Shown: positions 1-6,352, counted from the first letter of the stretch. The stretch: 6,444 nt of DNA from a bacterium (GCA_021798435.1 JAJZGN010000112.1:1-6444), one strand, 5' to 3'. Program-made: numbers and translations. The notes: generated by a model from the letters alone, not told the origin.

Positions 1-357
1 ATCTTGGTCGGTGCGGAGCCGACGGAGTGAGGCCTCGCAGGCGCTGATGATGTGCCGGGCCGACAGTCCGCCCTCGTTGGGCCAGTCGGAGGTGCGGGCG
101 AAGACCTTGGTGGCCAGGACCACGCGCTGCCGGTGGTCTCCCTGGCTCAGCCAGTCGCCGACCACCTCCTCGGTGAGGCCGATCCTGACGGCGCGCCCAT
201 ACACATTGGCCGTGTCGAAGAAGTTGATTCCCATCTCCAGCGCCAAGTCCATGATCTGGTGGGCCGCCTGCGGCTCAGTCCTGGTCCCGAAGTTCATGGT
301 CCCAAGACAGAGCCGGCTCACCCTCAGGCCCGAGCGCCCCAAGTGCACGTATTCCAT
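1..357 (-). CDS. Aldo/keto reductase, N-terminal part (runs off left edge)
   Basis: The minus-strand frame from ATG at 357-355 is open to the window edge and gives 119 residues. It begins MEYVHLGRSGLRVSRLCLGT, the usual opening of NAD(P)H-dependent aldo/keto reductases, which reduce carbonyl groups in the cytoplasm using an (alpha/beta)8 barrel. Three of the four family catalytic residues are visible: Asp48 and Tyr53 in the FFDTANVYG motif and Lys84 in VLATKV. The catalytic His should lie beyond the edge. Family members are usually about 300-340 residues, so roughly a third is present. The start is supported by GGAGGA 11 nt upstream and by the position of the first beta strand relative to family consensus. 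The closest type is the voltage-gated potassium channel beta-subunit/YajO-like AKR group, but the substrate cannot be told. It is divergent from the cyclase gene across a 666-nt spacer, so it is not in the same operon. Confidence 0.93.
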   Translation of the reverse strand, partial: MEYVHLGRSGLRVSRLCLGTMNFGTRTEPQAAHQIMDLALEMGINFFDTANVYGRAVRIGLTEEVVGDWLSQGDHRQRVVLATKVFARTSDWPNEGGLSARHIISACEASLRRLRTDQD

Positions 358-368
358 GATCAGGCGTG

Positions 369-374
369 TCCTCC
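369..374 (-). promoter_or_regulatory. Ribosome binding site of the left aldo/keto reductase
   Basis: On the minus strand GGAGGA (plus-strand TCCTCC) lies 11 nt upstream of the ATG at 357. It is a good anti-16S match at slightly long spacing and supports the chosen start. No convincing -10/-35 pair was found further upstream on the minus strand. Confidence 0.65.
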
Positions 375-861
375 GAAAGCTGCGCGGGGTGAGAAGCCGG
401 CAGCGGCGTCCGAAGGCCCCTCATCGACCTGAACTGCGCCCCGCGCCGCCCTGACCGCGTGGCGCCCACTCGGCCACAGCTCCACCATACGCAGGAGTGA
501 ACAACTCGAACGGCGGCTCCAGATCTTGGCCAGGCCCGACCCGGCGCCGCACCTGGGGTAGGGGGCCCACACCGTTGCTGGGCTCGCTCCGGCCTCAGCC
601 CGTGGCTCGCCCTGACTTCCGGAATTCCCGGCCTCCCCGGCGCCAGCTGGTCGTTCGGAGCGGAGATGAGGTATTGACAGGGCCAACCCGGAATGAGAAA
701 AGTATCGGCGGCGGCCGCCCCACTGGGCCGCGCTTGGTGCAGATGGCTGGGAGGCGGAGATTACGAAGTGCGCGGTCCGCGCCTAGGTGCCCCTGTCGCC
801 GCGGGCGGCTCCGGGCCGCGAGGCGGCCGAAGAGGCCGGGATGGTGAATGCCGCACCGCGA

Positions 862-889
862 GGTCCCGCTCGCCGTGGTGGCGGGGACC
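862..889 (+). other. Strong hairpin upstream of the cyclase gene
   Basis: GGTCCC (862-867) pairs with GGGACC (884-889), and CGCC (871-874) with GGCG (880-883). This gives a 10-bp GC-rich stem with a 3-nt bulge (GCT) and a 5-nt loop. It lies 134 nt upstream of the cyclase GTG. No T-tract follows on either strand, so it is not a standard intrinsic terminator. It could be a leader structure of the cyclase mRNA or chance folding in GC-rich DNA. Confidence 0.4.
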
Positions 890-1023
890 CATGGAAGGTG
901 TTGGGCGGGTCGGCTCGCTGACGCCTCGCATCGGGAAGGCTCGCTGGCAGGCTTGAGAGTTCCTCTGCACCACCGCACCCCCCGGTCCTTGGTCGGCGCG
1001 CCCCCGGCAGCGCGACGCCCGCT

Positions 1024-4000
1024 GTGACCGAGATCCGGTTCCCCGCCGCGGCGGGAGCCCGCACGGAGCCTCTCGACCCGGAGGCGGAGAACGCCCTGTT
1101 GCCCTACGTCCCCAGGCTGGCCATGGAGTGGGTCGCCGCCGGCTCGGGTGAACTGGTGCGAAAGCTGGAGGGCACCCTGGCCTTCGTCGACATCTCCGGG
1201 TTCACCAGGCTCACCGAGATGCTGGCCTCGCGCGGCAAGGCCGGTGCCGAGGAACTCACGGGGTACCTCGACCGGACCTTCGGCAGCCTCCTGGAGGTTG
1301 CCTACGGGACCTCCGGTGCGCTGGTGAAATGGGGTGGGGACGCGGTGCTGGTTTGGTTCACTGGTCCCGAGCACGCTGAGCGGGCCGTCGCGGCCGCCTG
1401 CCGGATGCAGCGGCTGATGACCCGCCTGGGCAACCTCAGGACCTCGGCGGGCCCGTCGACGCTGCGCATGTCGGTGGGCATCCACAGCGGGGTCTTCACC
1501 TTCTTCTTGGCGGGAACCCGGCACCGCGAGCTGCTGGTGACCGGCCCGGCGGCGACCGTCACCGCCCAGATGGAGGCGATCGCGGAGGCCGGGGAGATCG
1601 TGGTGAGCCGGGCGACCGCGCGCCACCTGGATGCTGGGGTGCTCGGCGCCACCAAGCAGCGGGGGGTCCTGATCACGGCCCCACCACGGCTGACGGCCCA
1701 GGCGCCAGCCCAGCCGCGGGAGCTCGGAGCCTTCCGGCCGAGCCTCAGCCTGCCCGCCGGCCTGCGGGCACACCTCCTGGCACTTCCGGTCGAGAGCGAA
1801 CATCGCCAGGTGGCGGTGGCATTCTTGGAGTTCGGCGGGGTGGATGAGTTCCTGGCCGAGAAGGGTGTGGAGGAGCTCGCCCAGGAGCTGGACCGGCTGG
1901 TGTCGCTGGTCCAGGAGGTGTGCGAGGCGCATGGCGTCACCTTCTGGGAGACCGACATCGCCGAGAGTGGGGGCAAGGTGATGCTGGTGGCGGGCGCCCC
2001 CCGGGCCACCGATGACGACACGGGGCGGCTGCTGGTCGCGGTCCGGGAGATTCTGAACCGGGCGGGCGGCCTCAGGCTCCGGGCGGGGGCCAACCACGGA
2101 CGGGTCTTCACCGGGGACTTCGGGCCCCCGTATCGCCGCACCTACTCCGCCAAGGGAGACGCAATCAATCTCGCCGCCCGGCTCATGGGCCGGGCCTCTC
2201 CGGGGGAGCTGCTCGCCTCCGATACAGCGCTGAGGCGCAGCCGGATCCGGTTCCGGAGTGAGGAGCTGGAGCCGTTCCTGGTCAAGGGGAAGTCCCAGCC
2301 GGTCCACGCCCACCGGGTCGGATCACCAGAGTTGGGTGCCACGGCGGCGTGGACCCAGGGGCCGGATCTGGTGGGCCGGGAAAGCGAGCTGCGGCTTCTC
2401 GATGAGCAGCTGGCCGCAGCAGAAAGCGGCCGGGGCGGCTGCGTGAAGCTGGTGGGGCCACCGGGAATCGGCAAGTCCCGGCTCCTCGAGGAGCTGCGGC
2501 GGAGGGCCGGGACCGCACCGGTCCTGTCGGTGGTCTGCGATGAGTACCGGTCAGTGCTCCCGTATGCGTCCATGGGGGCCTTGGGGCTCCAGGCGTTGGG
2601 GGTGGATCCCGGGTCCGGGCCAGAGGAGATAGGCCGGGCCCTGGCGGAGTCGGTCGAGCGACTCGCGCCCCGGCTGGCACCGTGGCTCCCGCTCTTGGCC
2701 GGAGTGGTCGGAGGCGAGGTGGCGGCCACTCCCGAGGTGAACGCCCTGGAGGAGCGCTTCCGCAGAGAGCGCCTCGAGGACGTCGTCCTCCAGTTCATGA
2801 CCGCCATGCTGGCTGGACCGACGCTGATCCTCTTCGACGACACCCAGTGGATGGACGACGCCAGTTCCGGGCTGGTTCGGGCGCTCATCAGCTCGATCCC
2901 CAGCCGGCCCTGGTTGCTGGTGGTCTCTCGGCGACCGCAGGAGCGGGGGCTGTTCACAGAAGGGCTGCCTCAGGTCGTGAGCCGGGAGCTCCAGCCGTTG
3001 AGCGAGCCTGCTGTCGCCCAGCTCCTGCTCTCCGCCACCGCCCAGCAACCGCTCGCCCCCCACGAGCTGCGCACCATCTCGGAACGCGGCGGCGGGAACC
3101 CCCTGTTCCTCCTCCAGCTGATAGGGACCGGGCGGCAGTCGGGGTTCGGCACCGCTCTGCCCGACACCGTGGAGGAGGTGCTGGCCGCACAGATCGACCG
3201 GCTCTCCCCACCGGACCGGCGCCTCCTGCGCGTGGCCTCCGTCCTCGGCTTGCAGGTCGCCATCCCCGTGGTGGAGGAGATGACGGAGGAGGTGCTGGAC
3301 TCGGACCGCCTGGGTGCCCTGGTGGAGTTCCTTGCCGCCGACGCCCCCGGCACCCTGCGCTTTCGGCACAACATGCTGCGCGACGCGGCGTACGAGGGGC
3401 TGCCCTACGCTCGCCGGCGCGAGCTCCACGCCCGGGCGGGCGAGGTGCTGGAGCGGCGGGCCGGGGGCGAGGCGGCGGAGATCGCAGGCCTGCTCGCCCT
3501 TCACTTCGGGCACGCTCTGCTGCACCGCCCGGCCTGGCACTACGCCCGGGTGGCCGGCGACCGAGCGCAGACCGTGTACGCCAGCTTCGAGGCAGCCACC
3601 TTCTACGAGCAGGCTCTCCAAGCCGCCCGGGCCCTGGGAGACGTCTCCCCCGCCGAGCTGCTCCAGGTGGCCGAGGCCCTCGGGGACGCCCGCGGAAGGC
3701 TGGGGGAGTTCGCCGGTGCCGCCGATGTCTACCGAGCCGGCCGCCGCTGGGCGGTGACAGGACCGGAGCAGGCGCGGATCAATTTCAAGATCGCCCTGGC
3801 GACTGACCGCGGGGGCAACTACCCGCTCACTCTGAGAACCCTGACCCGGGCGGAGGCCAACCTGGGCGAGGAGCAGGGGCCGGAGGCGGCCCGCCTGCGC
3901 GCTGAGATCCGCGCCCAGTACGGCCTGGTGCGCCACCGGCAGGGTCGCAGCCAGGACGCCGTCAACCACCTGCTGGACGCGGTCAGGCTGGCGGACGCCG

Positions 4001-4893
4001 CCGGTGTCCCGGAGGTACTGGCCACCGCCCTGGTCCACCTGGACATCGCCGAACTCACCCTGGGCCGCGAAGGGGGCAGCGCGCACGCCAGCCGGGCGCT
4101 GGAGATCCTGCGCCGCATAGGCGACCAACCCTGGCTGGAGGCCCGCGCCCTGAACCAGCTCGGTATCCGCGCCTACTTCGCCGGCAACTGGTCCCAGGCG
4201 GTGGAGTTCTACACCCAGTCCTGTGACGCCTGCCGACGCGCGGGGGATGACTGGGCCGCGGCAGTCGTATCGGGCAACATCGCGGAGGTCCTGGCGGACC
4301 AGGGGCACCTGGAGCGGGCCGAGACGATTCTGGAGGAGGCTCTCCGGACCTACAGGGCCGCCGGGACACCCACCTTCATCGGCTACGGCACCATGCTGCT
4401 GGGCAGGCTGGCCGCGCGGCGTGGCGACACCGCAAGGGCCCTCACCCTGCTGGCACAGGCCCGCGCCCTGTCAGCCAGCGATGGGGAGACCCTGCAGCTC
4501 CTCCAGTCGGACGCCGCCCGAGCTGAGGTCCTGCTGCTGGCGGCGGACTTCTCCTCGGCCATCGAGGTCGCCCAACAGGTGCTGCGGGAGGCCGCGTCGA
4601 GCCCGGGGAGCGATCTCCTGGTGGCCTGGATGGAGCGGGTCCTGGGGCTCTCCCTGGCCGGCCGGGGAGAGCATTTCACGGGCGTCTCGGTGCACCTGCA
4701 GGCCTCGGTCGAGATCGCCCGCCGCCGCGGGGCCCGCTTTGAGCTGGCGCTGTCCCTCAATGCGCTGGCGGACCTCTGGCCCAGCGCGGGGCCGGAGGTC
4801 CGCCAGGAGAGCTCGGAGCTCTTCGATCAGCTGGGGGTGGTCGAGACCGCCCGCAGTCTGGGCCGGCTCACGCCGGTCCAGACCCCTGGCTGA
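1024..4893 (+). CDS. Soluble adenylyl cyclase-like protein: tandem class III cyclase domains, STAND/AAA ATPase, TPR repeats
   Basis: Predicted cytosolic signalling enzyme of 1289 residues making a cyclic nucleotide from an NTP, with a large C-terminal sensor/regulator region. Cyclase domain 1 spans about residues 50-215; Asp56 (FVDISGF) and Asp106 (KWGGD) are the metal ligands. Cyclase domain 2 spans about 260-432; Asn382 and Arg386 in NLAAR are the transition-state residues. Each domain lacks what the other has, so one complete site is expected. The ATPase follows: Walker A GPPGIGKS (478-485), Walker B LILFDD (601-606), a STAND-like GNPLF (691-695) and FRHNMLRDAAY (780-790). About ten TPR-like helix pairs fill roughly 850-1250. 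There is no signal peptide, membrane segment or terminal helix-turn-helix. Human soluble adenylyl cyclase has the same domain order. GTG at 1024 is the first possible start after an in-frame stop at 919-921; no Shine-Dalgarno is visible. The conserved LPYVP stretch (26-30) argues against starting at Met34. Confidence 0.94.
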   Translation: MTEIRFPAAAGARTEPLDPEAENALLPYVPRLAMEWVAAGSGELVRKLEGTLAFVDISGFTRLTEMLASRGKAGAEELTGYLDRTFGSLLEVAYGTSGALVKWGGDAVLVWFTGPEHAERAVAAACRMQRLMTRLGNLRTSAGPSTLRMSVGIHSGVFTFFLAGTRHRELLVTGPAATVTAQMEAIAEAGEIVVSRATARHLDAGVLGATKQRGVLITAPPRLTAQAPAQPRELGAFRPSLSLPAGLRAHLLALPVESEHRQVAVAFLEFGGVDEFLAEKGVEELAQELDRLVSLVQEVCEAHGVTFWETDIAESGGKVMLVAGAPRATDDDTGRLLVAVREILNRAGGLRLRAGANHGRVFTGDFGPPYRRTYSAKGDAINLAARLMGRASPGELLASDTALRRSRIRFRSEELEPFLVKGKSQPVHAHRVGSPELGATAAWTQGPDLVGRESELRLLDEQLAAAESGRGGCVKLVGPPGIGKSRLLEELRRRAGTAPVLSVVCDEYRSVLPYASMGALGLQALGVDPGSGPEEIGRALAESVERLAPRLAPWLPLLAGVVGGEVAATPEVNALEERFRRERLEDVVLQFMTAMLAGPTLILFDDTQWMDDASSGLVRALISSIPSRPWLLVVSRRPQERGLFTEGLPQVVSRELQPLSEPAVAQLLLSATAQQPLAPHELRTISERGGGNPLFLLQLIGTGRQSGFGTALPDTVEEVLAAQIDRLSPPDRRLLRVASVLGLQVAIPVVEEMTEEVLDSDRLGALVEFLAADAPGTLRFRHNMLRDAAYEGLPYARRRELHARAGEVLERRAGGEAAEIAGLLALHFGHALLHRPAWHYARVAGDRAQTVYASFEAATFYEQALQAARALGDVSPAELLQVAEALGDARGRLGEFAGAADVYRAGRRWAVTGPEQARINFKIALATDRGGNYPLTLRTLTRAEANLGEEQGPEAARLRAEIRAQYGLVRHRQGRSQDAVNHLLDAVRLADAAGVPEVLATALVHLDIAELTLGREGGSAHASRALEILRRIGDQPWLEARALNQLGIRAYFAGNWSQAVEFYTQSCDACRRAGDDWAAAVVSGNIAEVLADQGHLERAETILEEALRTYRAAGTPTFIGYGTMLLGRLAARRGDTARALTLLAQARALSASDGETLQLLQSDAARAEVLLLAADFSSAIEVAQQVLREAASSPGSDLLVAWMERVLGLSLAGRGEHFTGVSVHLQASVEIARRRGARFELALSLNALADLWPSAGPEVRQESSELFDQLGVVETARSLGRLTPVQTPG
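4856..4883 (+). terminator. 12-bp hairpin in the final cyclase codons, possible U-less terminator
   Basis: Bases 4856-4867 pair with 4872-4883 around a TCAC loop. Eleven pairs are Watson-Crick and one is G-U (4862 with 4877) in the plus-strand RNA. In the minus-strand RNA that pair becomes a C-A mismatch. The hairpin ends 7 nt before the cyclase TGA. It is not followed by a T-tract, so it is not a textbook intrinsic terminator. U-less hairpin terminators have been proposed in actinobacteria. With no intergenic space at this junction, it is the only obvious candidate for ending the cyclase transcript, but it may only protect the 3' end. Confidence 0.45.
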
Positions 4894-6000
4894 TCAAAAA
4901 TACATCGGGTCGCCGCCGAAGGTGTTGGTCTGGATGACCACCGTCTCGGCGCCGGCGTTCCACGAGTAGGAGGAGATGCAGGCTTGAACCGGGAAGTACC
5001 TAGCGAAGAACTGGTAGATCGGGTTGCCACAGGTGAACAGAAGCCCCTGGTAGGCAAAGCTGCTGCTCCCCCGCACCGGCAGCCAGGTCAGGAACGGCTT
5101 GTTGGCCCCGAAACAGACGGGGGTGTTGTCCAGGTCGCCGTTGGTGAAGAACGAGGCTGGGAAGGTGAGGGTCACGGAGCCCCCGACGGTCGCGCTGCTG
5201 GTGACCAACAGAGGGTCGGCCGTCTGTGACCCGGAGACGAAGTAGTCACAGTTGAGGGTCCCCTTTCCGAAGGCGGCCGTCAAAGAGTAGTAAGGGTTGT
5301 TCGTGGTCGTCGTGACACTGCCGCCGACCCCGGTGGTCGAGCTCTGTACCTGGACCTGGCAGTTGCCAGCACAGGTCACCGTCGCGGACTCAGGAGGCGT
5401 TGTTGAGGCCACCGATACATTGCCGATCACTGGGCCATAGGCGCCAGCGTTGGGGTCACCGGCGAACGTCAGGGTGGTGCTGTCGGTCGTGGCGGTGAAG
5501 GTGTAGCTTGCCGTGGTCCAATACATGTCCGCATGCGATTGGAGACTGGTCACGTCAAAGATAAAGCCTGCGGGGGCGTTCCCAGAGGCACCCACGGTTA
5601 GGGTCTTTGGACCAGTACCGTTGTCCGGGTTTCCGGAGAGGGAGAAGGAAGCGGTGTAACTCGCGCCCGCCGTGGTCTGGAAGGTCTGGGCGATGGCCCC
5701 TGGGGTATCGCCATTCATGTCGATGCTCCACGGGTCGGTTGACGTGGGGCCCTGCCAGTAGCTCCCGATCCAGTCGACGCTGCCGGAGGTGACGCTCCAG
5801 TCAGGAATGGCGGTGGCGTTCGACTGGCCATAGAACAGGGTGTCGAACCCCTGGCTACTCTCATTCACGTAGCTGCTGGGGGAACCGGGCGAGAACGTGC
5901 CGTTGGAGAAAGTGTTGGCGATTGTGGCCGCCTGCACGGGCCCCGTGATCGCCAGCGCCGCCAACATGACCGTGGCTGCAGCCAAGAGTCTTATCTTCAC
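4894..6000 (-). CDS. Secreted DUF642/choice-of-anchor C-like protein with six-cysteine C-terminal domain
   Basis: Exported 368-residue protein. Residues 1-24 form a Sec signal peptide (MKIR, hydrophobic core, cleavage expected after VQA). Residues about 28-200 resemble the DUF642/choice-of-anchor C beta-sandwich domain: NGTF (33-36), IPDWSVTSGSVDWIGSYWQ (65-83), SIDMNGDTPGAIAQTF (92-107), LSGNPD (121-126) and a closing GPVIGNVSV (189-197). That family is found in plant cell-wall proteins and bacterial surface proteins and is thought to bind carbohydrate. Residues about 205-368 match no family I know and hold all six cysteines (210, 214, 251, 296, 324, 341), suggesting disulfides outside the membrane. 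No LPXTG, PEP-CTERM or C-terminal membrane helix is present, so release or non-covalent wall binding is likelier than anchoring. The GTG start follows an in-frame TAG and sits 10 nt from AGGAGGA. The gene looks less GC-rich than the cyclase gene. Confidence 0.9.
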   Translation of the reverse strand: MKIRLLAAATVMLAALAITGPVQAATIANTFSNGTFSPGSPSSYVNESSQGFDTLFYGQSNATAIPDWSVTSGSVDWIGSYWQGPTSTDPWSIDMNGDTPGAIAQTFQTTAGASYTASFSLSGNPDNGTGPKTLTVGASGNAPAGFIFDVTSLQSHADMYWTTASYTFTATTDSTTLTFAGDPNAGAYGPVIGNVSVASTTPPESATVTCAGNCQVQVQSSTTGVGGSVTTTTNNPYYSLTAAFGKGTLNCDYFVSGSQTADPLLVTSSATVGGSVTLTFPASFFTNGDLDNTPVCFGANKPFLTWLPVRGSSSFAYQGLLFTCGNPIYQFFARYFPVQACISSYSWNAGAETVVIQTNTFGGDPMYF

Positions 6001-6010
6001 CTAGCGGAGA

Positions 6011-6017
6011 TCCTCCT
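6011..6017 (-). promoter_or_regulatory. Ribosome binding site of the secreted protein gene
   Basis: On the minus strand AGGAGGA (plus-strand TCCTCCT) ends 10 nt before the GTG at 6000. It is a near-perfect anti-16S match. A TAG stop lies directly in front of the GTG, so no earlier in-frame start is possible. Confidence 0.8.
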
Positions 6018-6036
6018 GACCTGGCGTGACAGGTCA
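6017..6036. promoter_or_regulatory. Perfect 7-6-7 inverted repeat touching the Shine-Dalgarno
   Basis: Plus strand TGACCTG (6017-6023), six-base spacer, CAGGTCA (6030-6036). In the minus-strand mRNA it folds into a 7-bp hairpin whose last base is the first base of the AGGAGGA Shine-Dalgarno. A second palindrome, GTGAC-AG-GTCAC (6026-6037), overlaps it. It could be a repressor operator downstream of the promoter or a translational control hairpin. The half-site spacing does not fit the CRP consensus (TGTGA-N6-TCACA). Confidence 0.5.
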
Positions 6037-6046
6037 CTTGCTCTGG

Positions 6047-6100
6047 GGCGGGTCCCGCCAGTGGCTCGCAGCAGTCCAGGCGGCCGACATCACGGACTGC
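6047..6100 (-). other. Two further stem-loops in the leader of the secreted gene
   Basis: Within the predicted 121-nt leader, GCAGTCC (6071-6077) pairs perfectly with GGACTGC (6094-6100) across a 16-nt loop. GGCGG (6047-6051) pairs with CCGCC (6055-6059) across a 3-nt loop. With the hairpin at 6017-6036, the leader holds three stem-loops in series before the ribosome binding site. I recognise no known riboswitch consensus in it. Confidence 0.45.
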
Positions 6101-6127
6101 AGGTCATCGCCTCCCCAGGTGCGCCCC

Positions 6128-6156
6128 AGGATACGGCAGCTCGATGTGACGGTCAA
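6128..6156 (-). promoter_or_regulatory. Predicted sigma-70-type promoter of the secreted protein gene
   Basis: On the minus strand TTGACC (6156-6151) is separated by exactly 17 bp from TATCCT (6133-6128). An AACTTTTTTG tract just upstream (6180-6171) could act as an UP-like element. Transcription would begin near 6121, giving a leader of about 121 nt before the GTG at 6000. This is the best promoter-like pair in the window. Confidence 0.55.
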
Positions 6157-6346
6157 GCGACAGGCTGACACAAAAAAGTTAGGCAGCGGGCCGAGGGCCC
6201 GGGTGGCCAAGCGAACCGGCCGCAGCCCGGGCAATTCTGTCCTCCCTCCCGCCGGAGGCGGGGCCGATAAGCCCGCCAGTGCCAGCACCGGCTCGCCGTG
6301 ACGGCATCCTCCGAAGTCGACGGCGCCCACCCCGCAGCCGGCCCAA
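6157..6346. other. Rest of the divergent spacer, GC-rich hairpins, no gene
   Basis: No plausible gene. Two mutually exclusive hairpins share bases 6197-6201. One is CGGGCC (6187-6192) with GGCCCG (6196-6201). The other is GCCCGGG (6197-6203) with CCCGGGC (6226-6232), extended inward by GGCC (6205-6208) with GGCC (6218-6221). On the minus strand the first is followed, after 8 nt, by a T6 tract at 6178-6173, which is too distant for a good terminator. CCCGCC-GGA-GGCGGG (6248-6262) is another stem. GCCGT-G-ACGGC (6295-6305) is a short palindrome 53 nt upstream of the next start, a possible operator. Confidence 0.4.
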
Positions 6347-6352
6347 CATAAT
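6347..6352 (+). promoter_or_regulatory. -10 element placing transcription start at the AKR ATG (leaderless)
   Basis: CATAAT at 6347-6352 ends six bases before the A of the ATG at 6359, exactly where a -10 hexamer sits relative to a +1 at that A. No Shine-Dalgarno precedes the ATG. Together these suggest a leaderless mRNA, common in actinobacteria. No clear -35 box is visible. Confidence 0.5.

Larger units (their letters stand above)
358..1023. other. Non-coding spacer between divergent AKR and cyclase genes
   Basis: No reading frame here looks like a real protein. The open frames on both strands translate to Arg/Gly/Pro/Ala-rich sequence without recognisable motifs, as expected by chance at this GC content. 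Visible items are the AKR ribosome binding site at 369-374, a hairpin at 862-889 (listed separately) and an exact 9-bp direct repeat GGCTCGCTG at 912-920 and 938-946, 26 bp start to start. An isolated TTGACA at 674-679 could be a -35 box for the cyclase gene, but no good -10 lies 16-18 bp downstream. The cyclase GTG has neither a Shine-Dalgarno sequence nor a -10 box at leaderless distance, so how it is transcribed and translated is not visible. Confidence 0.6.

Noticed and set aside
422..480. tRNA-like D-arm motif GTGGCCGAGTGG on the minus strand (477-466)
   Set aside because: The matching T-arm is missing: the only candidate, AGTTCAGGTC at 435-426, does not fit GGTTCGANNCC, and no acceptor stem pairs around it.
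840..1010. Possible T-box leader on the minus strand, from GCGGGACC followed by TCGCGG
   Set aside because: The core would need a two-base insertion relative to the TGGNACCGCG consensus. No specifier stem is evident, and no aminoacyl-tRNA synthetase or amino-acid gene follows on that strand.
595..2313. Long open frame (572 codons) antisense to the cyclase gene
   Set aside because: The translation is Gly/Arg/Pro/Gln/His-rich without motifs. It mirrors the GC-rich codon structure of the sense gene, which carries intact cyclase motifs throughout.
2551..4308. Second long antisense open frame (585 codons) under the ATPase/TPR region
   Set aside because: Same explanation: low-complexity translation, no domain, no ribosome binding site, and the sense strand is clearly coding.
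1024..4893. Pycsar or other cyclic-nucleotide anti-phage system
   Set aside because: Pycsar cyclases are small, single-domain and paired with a dedicated effector gene. Here the neighbours are a secreted wall-type protein and aldo/keto reductases, and no effector is present.
6026..6037. CRP-type operator (GTGAC-AG-GTCAC), which would link the secreted gene to cAMP from the neighbouring cyclase
   Set aside because: TGA and TCA are separated by four bases instead of the six in TGTGA-N6-TCACA. The palindrome is kept as a feature of unknown partner.
6034..6330. 98-codon minus-strand frame and 91-codon plus-strand frame (6026-6301) in the right spacer
   Set aside because: Neither has a recognisable domain. 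The minus frame would overlap the predicted promoter and leader of the secreted gene, and the plus frame lacks its own signals.
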